Shown in pieces: positions 7,053-12,846 of a DNA stretch of 12,846 nt. A program made the position numbers and the translations under genes. Position 1 is the stretch's first letter. Every line of letters begins with the position of its first letter. Source of the DNA: Zoogloea sp. (lineage in GTDB: Bacteria; Pseudomonadota; Gammaproteobacteria; Burkholderiales; Rhodocyclaceae); NCBI GenBank assembly GCA_016790385.1, contig JAEUNV010000111.1, positions 1 through 12,846 on the forward strand. The letters are read 5' to 3'. The notes below the pieces were generated by a model, which saw only the letters and a list, made by a program, of their open reading frames with translations, had not been told where the DNA came from and ran no database searches.

Positions 7053-7123
7053 TGAGTGTGTGCAGTACGGATGTGGGCGCAGTTCCCAACGTAAACGGAC
7101 GGGAGGGCCGTGATGCTGCTTGA
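7052..7123 (+). CDS. Possible 23-codon bridging micro-ORF between murF and mraY
   Basis: An ATG at 7052 overlaps the murF stop (TGATG). The frame encodes 23 residues ([20 protein letters not shown] then DAA) and stops with TGA at 7121-7123, 11 bases inside mraY. GGAGAAGG (7040-7047) provides a plausible ribosome binding site 4-8 bases before the ATG. The peptide resembles nothing I recognise and has no membrane segment. If translated, it would carry ribosomes across the gap to the mraY start, a coupling role rather than a peptide function. Open frames this short arise often by chance in GC-rich DNA, so the call is weak. Confidence 0.2.
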   Translation: MSVCSTDVGAVPNVNGREGRDAA

Positions 7124-8201
7124 ACTCGCCCTGTGGCTCGGCAAGGATGCGCGCTTCTTCAACGTGTTCGGTTACATCACGCTGCGCACCATGCTCGCGG
7201 CGGGAACGGCGCTGCTGTTGTCGCTGCTCTTCGGGCCGCCGGTGATCCGCTGGCTGGCCGCCAAGAAGATCGGGCAGGCGGTGCGCGACGACGGACCCAA
7301 GTCGCACCTTACCAAGGCGGGCACGCCGACCATGGGGGGCGCGCTGATCCTGATCTCGATCTCCGTGACCACCCTGCTGTGGGGCGATCTCGGCAACAAG
7401 TACGTCTGGGTCGTCCTCTTCGTCACCCTCGGCTTCGGCGCGGTGGGCTGGGTGGATGACTGGCGCAAGGTGGTCTATCGCGACCCGAAAGGGCTGGCGA
7501 GCCGCTGGAAGTATTTCTGGACCTCGGCCATTGCCCTGGCGGCGGCAGCTTTCCTGGGGCTCACTGCCACCTTGCCGGCCCAGCTCGAACTGATCGTGCC
7601 GTTCTTCAAGGCGGTGAGCTACCCCCTTGGCGTGCTGGGCTTCATCATCCTGACCTACTTCGTGATCAACGGGACCAGCCACTCGGTGAACCTCACCGAC
7701 GGGCTGGATGGGCTGGCGATCATGCCCACCGTGATGGTCAGTGCGGCGCTGGCGATCTTCGCTTACGTCGCCGGTCACATGGGTTTTTCCAAATACCTGG
7801 GCGTGCCCTACATCCCGGGGGCCGGCGAAATGGCGGTGATCTGTGGCGCCATTGCCGGTGCGGGGCTTGGCTTTCTGTGGTTCAACGCCTATCCGGCGGA
7901 GGTCTTCATGGGCGATGTGGGCGCGCTGGCCCTGGGCGCCGCCATGGGCACCATTGCCGTGATCGTGCGGCAGGAAATCGTTCTGTTCATCATGGGCGGC
8001 CTGTTCGTGGCCGAGGCCTTGTCGGTGATGGTTCAGGTGCTGTACTTCAAATACACCGGGGGCAAACGCATCTTCCGCATGGCGCCCCTGCATCACCACT
8101 ATGAGCTGGGGGGCTGGAAGGAGACCCAGGTGGTCGTCCGCTTCTGGATCATCACCATCATGCTGGTGCTGTTCGGCCTGTCCACCCTCAAGTTGCGGTA
8201 A
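7113..8201 (+). CDS. mraY: Phospho-N-acetylmuramoyl-pentapeptide transferase MraY
   Basis: MraY is the polytopic inner-membrane enzyme that transfers phospho-MurNAc-pentapeptide from UDP to undecaprenyl phosphate, making lipid I. The 362-residue protein (E. coli: 360) aligns from its first residues with the family ([11 protein letters not shown]) and contains [14 protein letters not shown], the catalytic region Asp pair in WVDDWRK (115-116), NLTDGLDGL (Asp196), [11 protein letters not shown] (Asp268) and the [11 protein letters not shown] triple-histidine motif (His327-329). About ten hydrophobic segments are evident. The ATG at 7113 is preferred to the GTG at 7110: GGGAGG (7101-7106) lies six bases before it, and the N terminus then matches the family. 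A 60-base gap separates it from murF, one of only two large gaps in the operon. murD follows after six bases. Confidence 0.98.
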   Translation: MLLELALWLGKDARFFNVFGYITLRTMLAAGTALLLSLLFGPPVIRWLAAKKIGQAVRDDGPKSHLTKAGTPTMGGALILISISVTTLLWGDLGNKYVWVVLFVTLGFGAVGWVDDWRKVVYRDPKGLASRWKYFWTSAIALAAAAFLGLTATLPAQLELIVPFFKAVSYPLGVLGFIILTYFVINGTSHSVNLTDGLDGLAIMPTVMVSAALAIFAYVAGHMGFSKYLGVPYIPGAGEMAVICGAIAGAGLGFLWFNAYPAEVFMGDVGALALGAAMGTIAVIVRQEIVLFIMGGLFVAEALSVMVQVLYFKYTGGKRIFRMAPLHHHYELGGWKETQVVVRFWIITIMLVLFGLSTLKLR

Positions 8202-8207
8202 GCGGCC

Positions 8208-9602
8208 ATGGCATCGTCTTCGCGCCTCACTCTCGTTCTCGGCCTTGGCGAGTCCGGTCTGGCCATGGCTCGTTGGCTGGCCCGGCAAGGTGAAGCCCTG
8301 CGCGTCGCAGATTCCCGCGACCTGCCGCCGGGGATGGAGAAATTGCGCGCCGAGGTGCCCACGGCAGAGTTGCGAACCGGTCCGTTCGACGAAAGCCTCC
8401 TCGATGGTGTCGGGCGCATTGCCATCAGCCCCGGTCTCGACCCCCGCCAGCCCCTGGTTCGCAAGGCCCGCGAGTGCGGAATCCCGGTGATCGGGGAGAT
8501 GGATCTTCTGGCGGCCGCGCTTGCAGAGCCCGGCGCTGCGCCGCGTCCTGTCGTGATTGCCATCACCGGCACCAATGGCAAGACCACCACGACCACGCTC
8601 CTCGGCGAGATGGTCAAGGCTGCGGGCGTCGACGGTGTGGTGGCAGGAAACATCAGCCCGGCGGCGCTGGACGTTCTGATGGCGCGCCTTGACGCGGGCG
8701 AGCCGGCTCCGCGCGCCTGGGTGCTGGAGTTGTCCAGCTTCCAGCTGGAAACCTCGCCCGCCCTGGAGGCCGCCTCGGCGACCGTCCTCAACGTGACCGA
8801 CGACCACCTGGATCGCTACGACGGCCTCGACGACTACGCGGCCACCAAGGCGTCCGTGTTCCAGGGCGACGGCGTGCAGGTCCTCAACCGTCAGGACGCC
8901 CGCGTCGCCGCAATGGCGCGGCCCGGCCGCCGGATATTCACTTTTGGCGTTGATGCGCCGGCGGGGGCAGACGATTTCGGCGTGATCGATGGCGATGATG
9001 GGGACTGGCTGGTTCGCGGCGGCGAGAAGCTCCTGCGCCGTGCGGAGCTGCCCCTGGCCGGAAGCCACAATGTAGCCAATGCCCTGGCCGCCCTGGCCCT
9101 GGGCGAAGCCGCCGGTTTGCCCCGGGCACCCTTGGTTGCGGCCCTCAAGGCCTTCCGCGGTCTTCCCCATCGGGTCGAGAAGGTGGCGGAGCGGAGCGAC
9201 GGGGTGAGTTACTACGATGATTCCAAGGGCACCAACGTGGGCGCCACGGTGGCTGCCCTGGAAGGCCTGCGAAAAAAGGTGGTCCTGATCGCCGGCGGAG
9301 ACGGCAAGGGGCAGGATTTCTCACCCCTCAAGGACGCCTTTGCCCGCTACGCCCGCGCTGTCGTCCTCATCGGACGTGACGCCGACACCATCGCCCAAGC
9401 CGTGGAGGGCTGCGCTGTGCCCCTCGTCCGCGCCGGCGATATGGATGCTGCGGTGCTTGCCGCCGACAGCCATGCCCGGCCTGGCGATGTGGTGCTGCTT
9501 TCGCCAGCCTGTGCCAGTCTCGACATGTTCCGCAACTATGCCCATCGCGCCCAGGTCTTCATCGACGCGGTGCATCGTCTGCCTGGAGTGAGTCCCGTAT
9601 GA
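8208..9602 (+). CDS. murD: UDP-N-acetylmuramoyl-L-alanine:D-glutamate ligase MurD
   Basis: MurD adds D-glutamate to UDP-MurNAc-L-Ala, the second step of stem-peptide assembly in the cytoplasm. The 464-residue protein (E. coli: 438) has the Rossmann-like N-terminal domain ([15 protein letters not shown]), the P-loop [13 protein letters not shown] (Lys125), [20 protein letters not shown], the lysine expected to be carbamylated (Lys214 in YAATKASVF), the HRVEKV and [13 protein letters not shown] motifs and the C-terminal [19 protein letters not shown]. Some loops are longer than in E. coli, as is usual in betaproteobacteria. The ATG at 8208 follows the mraY stop by six bases and has only a weak GCGG in front of it, so its translation may lean on ribosomes ending mraY. 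The TGA overlaps the ftsW ATG (9599-9602). Confidence 0.97.
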   Translation: MASSSRLTLVLGLGESGLAMARWLARQGEALRVADSRDLPPGMEKLRAEVPTAELRTGPFDESLLDGVGRIAISPGLDPRQPLVRKARECGIPVIGEMDLLAAALAEPGAAPRPVVIAITGTNGKTTTTTLLGEMVKAAGVDGVVAGNISPAALDVLMARLDAGEPAPRAWVLELSSFQLETSPALEAASATVLNVTDDHLDRYDGLDDYAATKASVFQGDGVQVLNRQDARVAAMARPGRRIFTFGVDAPAGADDFGVIDGDDGDWLVRGGEKLLRRAELPLAGSHNVANALAALALGEAAGLPRAPLVAALKAFRGLPHRVEKVAERSDGVSYYDDSKGTNVGATVAALEGLRKKVVLIAGGDGKGQDFSPLKDAFARYARAVVLIGRDADTIAQAVEGCAVPLVRAGDMDAAVLAADSHARPGDVVLLSPACASLDMFRNYAHRAQVFIDAVHRLPGVSPV

Positions 9603-10834
9603 AGCTTGCCACCAGCCTCTCCGGCTTCTTGTTCCGGCGTGGGGCAAGCGGCACCGCACCGGTCACCAGCCGGGCCGTGAATCGCCTGCTGCGCCCGGGC
9701 GGCCAACCCCGGGAACTCGACCCGGCCCTCATCTGGTCGGCCGCGGCCCTGCTGTTGCTCGGGTTGGTGATGGTGTTCTCGGCGTCCATCGCCACGGCTG
9801 AGGGCAGCCGCATGTTCGGTCATCAGCCGGCGTATTTCCTGGTGCGCCATGCCGTCTTTCTGGCCATCGGCGTGATCGCAGGCGTGGTGGTGTTCCAGAT
9901 CCCCATGCGGGCCTGGCAGGAGATGGCGCCGTGGCTGTTCATTGCCGGCGTTGTACTGCTGCTCATCGTGCTGATTCCCGGCATCGGGCGGGACGTGAAT
10001 GGCGCGCGCCGCTGGTTGCCCCTGGGTGTGGTCAATCTTCAGCCGTCGGAACTGATGAAGCTGTTTGCCGCGCTCTACGCGGCAGACTACACGGCGCGCA
10101 AGCTGCCGCTCATGGGCAGCTTCAAGCAGGGGTTCATGCCCATGGCCGGCGTGATCCTGTTCGTCGGCTTTCTGCTGCTCAAGGAGCCCGACTTTGGCGC
10201 CTTCGTGGTGATCACGGCCATCGCCTTCGGCGTGCTCTTTCTGGGCGGCATCAACGTGCGCCTGTTCGTACTGCTGGCCGTCGTCGCGGCCATCGGCTTT
10301 GTACTGCTGATCACGTTCTCGGAATACCGGCGGCAGCGCATCCTGGGCTTCATGGACCCCTGGCAGGATGCTTACGGCAAGGGCTACCAGCTGTCCCACG
10401 CCCTGATCGCCTTCGGGCGGGGGGAATGGTTCGGGGTGGGCCTGGGCGGCAGTATCGAGAAGCTCTTCTATCTGCCCGAGGCGCACACCGATTTCCTGCT
10501 CGCCGTGATCGCCGAAGAACTTGGTTTTGCGGGTGTCTTCCTCGTGGTGGTGCTCTTCGCCATCGTCATCCAGCGCGCCTTTGCCATCGGCAAGCAGGCA
10601 GTGACGCTTGAGCGCACCTACGCGGCCCTTGTGGCCCAGGGGATCGGTATCTGGATCGGCGTGCAGTCCTTCATCAACATGGGTGTGAACATGGGCCTGC
10701 TGCCCACCAAGGGGCTGACCCTGCCGCTGATGAGTTTCGGTGGTTCCGGCATCCTGGCCAACTGCGTGGCGCTGGCCATCCTGTTGCGGATCGACTGGGA
10801 GAACCGGCAGATCATGAGAGGGGCCGGCGCATGA
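9599..10834 (+). CDS. ftsW: Septal peptidoglycan glycosyltransferase FtsW (SEDS family)
   Basis: FtsW is the multi-pass SEDS polymerase that links lipid II into glycan strands at the division site and works in complex with FtsI. The 411-residue protein (E. coli: 414) has a cytoplasmic N terminus of about 40 residues, roughly ten membrane helices, a [12 protein letters not shown] motif, [15 protein letters not shown] with the predicted catalytic Asp298 (equivalent by motif to E. coli Asp297), and the family signature [18 protein letters not shown] running into SFGGSG within residues 358-384. The FtsW rather than RodA assignment rests on sequence and on its place between murD and murG. The ATG overlaps the murD stop (ATGA); GGAG at 9585-9588 is about ten bases upstream. 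The stop at 10832-10834 overlaps the ATG of a 28-codon micro-ORF that leads to murG. Confidence 0.97.
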   Translation: MKLATSLSGFLFRRGASGTAPVTSRAVNRLLRPGGQPRELDPALIWSAAALLLLGLVMVFSASIATAEGSRMFGHQPAYFLVRHAVFLAIGVIAGVVVFQIPMRAWQEMAPWLFIAGVVLLLIVLIPGIGRDVNGARRWLPLGVVNLQPSELMKLFAALYAADYTARKLPLMGSFKQGFMPMAGVILFVGFLLLKEPDFGAFVVITAIAFGVLFLGGINVRLFVLLAVVAAIGFVLLITFSEYRRQRILGFMDPWQDAYGKGYQLSHALIAFGRGEWFGVGLGGSIEKLFYLPEAHTDFLLAVIAEELGFAGVFLVVVLFAIVIQRAFAIGKQAVTLERTYAALVAQGIGIWIGVQSFINMGVNMGLLPTKGLTLPLMSFGGSGILANCVALAILLRIDWENRQIMRGAGA

Positions 10835-10917
10835 ATCGCCTGTTGCGACGGAGCGTCGCAAGCTCGCTTGCTACGACGCGGAGTCAAAGGCGGAGCTTCC
10901 ACGGGGGCAGCGCGTGA
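10831..10917 (+). CDS. Possible 28-codon bridging micro-ORF between ftsW and murG
   Basis: The ATG at 10831 overlaps the ftsW stop (ATGA, 10831-10834). GAGAGGGG (10816-10823) seven bases upstream is a good ribosome binding site, better than the one for murG itself. The frame encodes 28 residues ([20 protein letters not shown] then RSFHGGSA), rich in Arg and Ser, and its TGA (10915-10917) shares a base with the murG ATG (TGATG). It runs through the palindromic element at 10843-10879. No family is recognised and the peptide itself may be meaningless. An attractive reading is that this was the original murG start, displaced when the repeat inserted, and that the frame now passes ribosomes on to murG. 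That is inference; an open frame of this length can occur by chance. Confidence 0.3.
   Translation: MNRLLRRSVASSLATTRSQRRSFHGGSA
10843..10879 (-). repeat. REP-like palindromic element (GTAG class)
   Basis: Two overlapping, mutually exclusive hairpins are packed in 37 bases. One is TTGCGACG-GAG-CGTCGCAA (10843-10861), a perfect 8-bp stem. The other is GCGTCGCAAG (10853-10862) pairing with CTTG (10867-10870) and CGACGC (10874-10879), with loop CTCG and a 3-base bulge CTA. On the minus strand it reads GTAG directly followed by CAAG-CGAG-CTTG. A GTAG or GGAG tetranucleotide next to an imperfect palindrome is the hallmark of REP elements mobilised by RAYT (TnpA-REP) transposases. It lies in one of the only two gaps above 25 bases in the operon, consistent with insertion. 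Copy number elsewhere in the genome cannot be seen here, so REP identity is provisional; it could instead be a lone mRNA structure. Confidence 0.55.
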
Positions 10918-11975
10918 TGCCGACCTTGATGGTCATGGCCGGCGGTACGGGCGGCCATATCTACCCCGGTCTTGCCGTTGCGGATGCCCTGCGCGATCGG
11001 GGCTGGCGGGTGGTGTGGATGGGCAACCCCGATGGCATGGAGGCGCGCATCGTGCCGGCCAGCGGCTATGAGGTGGCCTGGGTGCGTTTTGCCGCCCTGC
11101 GCGGCAAGGGGCTCCTGCGCAAGCTCTTGCTGCCGCTCAACCTGCTTCGCGGCTTTGCCCAGGCGCTCGGCCAGATTCGCCGCATCAAGCCGGATGTGGT
11201 GCTGGGCATGGGGGGGTATGTCACATTCCCCGGCGGCATGATGGCGGCCTTGCTCGGCAAGCCGGTGGTGGTGCACGAGCAGAACTCGGTTGCGGGCCTT
11301 GCCAACCGGGTGCTCGCAGGCGTCGCCGACAAGGTGGTCACGGGTTTTCCCGACGTGTTGAAGAAAGGCGAATGGGCGGGCAATCCGGTGCGCGCGGAGA
11401 TCACCGCGGTGCCGCCGCCAGCCGTGCGTTTCGCGGGCCGCAGCGGCCCGCTGAAGGTGCTCGTGGTGGGCGGCAGCCTGGGGGCCGCGGCCCTCAACGA
11501 GGCGATGCCGCAGGCGCTTGCGCTGCTGGCGCCGGAGGACCGTCCGCAGGTGACGCACCAGGCGGGCAGCAAGCAGATCGACGCCCTGAAGGCGGCCTAT
11601 CAGGCTGCCGGCGTGAGTGGTGAATTGTTGCCCTTCATCGACGACATGGCCGAGCGCTATGCCAGTGCCGACCTTGTGATCTGTCGATCCGGAGCCCTGA
11701 CCGTGGCCGAGCTGGCCGCAGTGGGCGTGGCCAGCGTGCTGGTGCCCTTCCCCCACGCGGTGGACGATCACCAGACCGGCAATGCCCGATTCCTGGCGGA
11801 CGCCGACGCGGCCGTGCTGCTGCCGCAAACCGAACTGACACCGCAGCGTCTTGCCGCGCTGCTGCACGAGATGAACCGCCCGCGCCTCCTGGCCATGGCC
11901 GAGAAGGCACGGGGGCGGGCCAGGCCGGATGCGACGGGGCGGGTGGCCGATGTGTGTGCCAGCCTCGTCGCTTGA
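10917..11975 (+). CDS. murG: Lipid II synthase MurG (UDP-GlcNAc transferase)
   Basis: MurG is the peripheral inner-membrane GT-B glycosyltransferase (family GT28) that adds GlcNAc from UDP-GlcNAc to lipid I, giving lipid II. The 352-residue protein (E. coli: 355) has the N-terminal glycine-rich loop [10 protein letters not shown] (from residue 9), [23 protein letters not shown], the second glycine-rich motif [24 protein letters not shown] and [10 protein letters not shown] (256-265), all in the expected order. The ATG at 10917 shares its A with the stop of the micro-ORF; a GTG one codon earlier (10914) is possible. The only ribosome binding site candidate is GGGGG (10903-10907), which is poor, so expression may rely on coupling. 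The 82-base gap from ftsW is unusual for this operon and holds the REP-like element. Confidence 0.97.
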   Translation: MPTLMVMAGGTGGHIYPGLAVADALRDRGWRVVWMGNPDGMEARIVPASGYEVAWVRFAALRGKGLLRKLLLPLNLLRGFAQALGQIRRIKPDVVLGMGGYVTFPGGMMAALLGKPVVVHEQNSVAGLANRVLAGVADKVVTGFPDVLKKGEWAGNPVRAEITAVPPPAVRFAGRSGPLKVLVVGGSLGAAALNEAMPQALALLAPEDRPQVTHQAGSKQIDALKAAYQAAGVSGELLPFIDDMAERYASADLVICRSGALTVAELAAVGVASVLVPFPHAVDDHQTGNARFLADADAAVLLPQTELTPQRLAALLHEMNRPRLLAMAEKARGRARPDATGRVADVCASLVA

Positions 11976-11997
11976 AACGTATCCAACGGGACAGAAC

Positions 11998-12846
11998 GTG
12001 AAACACAAAGTCAGAAGCATCCATTTCGTGGGCATTGGCGGAGCCGGGATGAGTGGCATTGCCGAAGTGCTGCTCAACCTGGGCTACGGCGTCAGTGGTT
12101 CCGACCTGGGCGACAACGCCGCCACCCGCCGCCTCAAGGCGCTGGGTGCCCGCGTGATCCAGGGGCACGACGCCGGCAACGTGTCGGATGCAGATGCGGT
12201 GGTCACGTCCACCGCGGTCAAGGGCGACAACCCGGAGGTGATCGCCGCCCGGGCGAGAGGCATTCCGGTCGTCCCCCGGGCCCAGATGCTGGCCGAGTTG
12301 ATGCGCCTCAAGCAGGGCATCGCCATTGCCGGCACCCACGGCAAGACCACCACCACCTCGCTGGTGGCGAGCATCCTGGCGGAAGGGGGGCTCGACCCCA
12401 CCTTCGTGATCGGAGGCAAGCTCAATGCGGCGGGTGCCAATGCGCGCCTGGGCAAGGGTGACTTTCTGGTGGCCGAGGCCGACGAGTCCGACGCGTCCTT
12501 CCTGCTGCTGACCCCGGTCATCTCGGTGGTGACCAATATCGACGCCGACCATATGGAAACCTATGGTCACGACTTTGCGCGCCTCAAGCAATCCTTCGTG
12601 GATTTTCTCCAGCATCTGCCCTTCTATGGTGTGGCGGTGCTGTGCGATGACGACAAGCATGTGCGCTCAATCATGCCCCTGGTGTCCAAGCAGATCGTCC
12701 GCTACGGCTTTTCCGAGTCGGCCAATGTGCGTGCCGAGAACATCCATGCCGACGATGGCCGCATGAGCTTTGACGTGGTCCGCGTCAATGGCACCACCAG
12801 CCGCATTCCGGTGGTCCTCAACCTGCCGGGGCGTCACAACGTACTC
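11998..12846 (+). CDS. murC: UDP-N-acetylmuramate:L-alanine ligase MurC (3' truncated by window edge)
   Basis: MurC attaches L-alanine to UDP-MurNAc, the first step of stem-peptide assembly. The frame is open from a GTG at 11998 to the window end, giving 283 residues of an expected total near 470-490. It begins [20 protein letters not shown], the typical MurC N terminus. It then shows SGSDL, the P-loop [11 protein letters not shown] (Lys116), EADESDASF and [15 protein letters not shown] in the central ATPase domain. The start is placed at the GTG because it yields the usual length before HFVGIGGAG and is preceded by GGGA (11988-11991) six bases upstream; no ATG upstream is in frame before the murG end. 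The gene lies 22 bases after murG. The C-terminal domain is outside the window, so integrity beyond residue 283 is unknown. Confidence 0.96.
   Translation, partial: MKHKVRSIHFVGIGGAGMSGIAEVLLNLGYGVSGSDLGDNAATRRLKALGARVIQGHDAGNVSDADAVVTSTAVKGDNPEVIAARARGIPVVPRAQMLAELMRLKQGIAIAGTHGKTTTTSLVASILAEGGLDPTFVIGGKLNAAGANARLGKGDFLVAEADESDASFLLLTPVISVVTNIDADHMETYGHDFARLKQSFVDFLQHLPFYGVAVLCDDDKHVRSIMPLVSKQIVRYGFSESANVRAENIHADDGRMSFDVVRVNGTTSRIPVVLNLPGRHNVL

Noticed and set aside
5661..9170. 1169-residue minus-strand open frame opposite murF, mraY and murD
   Set aside because: It is an antisense shadow created by high third-position GC. Its His/Gln/Arg-rich low-complexity product lacks domains, while the plus strand encodes three complete enzymes.
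1..12846. CRISPR arrays, tRNA genes, insertion sequences, phage or defence genes
   Set aside because: None were seen on either strand. Apart from the REP-like element there is no sign of mobile DNA, and the coding content is the conserved dcw cluster.

Overview
The window is a conserved chromosomal locus from a GC-rich Gram-negative bacterium. It holds RNase P RNA followed by the first eleven genes of the dcw (division and cell wall) cluster. Gene order (mraZ-rsmH-ftsL-ftsI-murE-murF-mraY-murD-ftsW-murG-murC), the meso-diaminopimelate-type MurE motif and the protein sequences fit a betaproteobacterium, probably Rhodocyclales-like (Azoarcus/Thauera/Zoogloea type). That placement is an inference from family resemblance, not from a search.

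Layout: bases 1-27 carry the -10 box of an rnpB promoter whose -35 lies outside the window. Bases 28-415 are rnpB, a type A RNase P RNA. Bases 416-767 hold no gene. They contain a weak terminator candidate, an AT-rich stretch, and the mra promoter with an array of MraZ boxes at exact 10-bp spacing whose first member overlaps the -10. From 768 to the right edge all genes are on the plus strand and nearly contiguous. Several junctions overlap by 1-4 bases (GTGA, ATGA, TGATG), which suggests one long translationally coupled operon. murC is cut by the window edge.

How the genes work together: MraZ is the local regulator and RsmH methylates 16S rRNA. MurC, MurD, MurE and MurF successively add L-Ala, D-Glu, meso-DAP and D-Ala-D-Ala to UDP-MurNAc. 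MraY moves the product to undecaprenyl phosphate (lipid I) and MurG adds GlcNAc (lipid II). FtsW polymerises septal glycan, FtsI cross-links it, and FtsL is part of the complex that activates them.

No undescribed multi-gene system is visible; the coding content is textbook. The unusual material is in the junctions. A palindromic REP-like element with a minus-strand GTAG lies between ftsW and murG. A 28-codon micro-ORF crosses it, running exactly from the ftsW stop to the murG start. A similar micro-ORF spans the murF-mraY gap. A fifth MraZ box overlaps the mraZ ribosome binding site.
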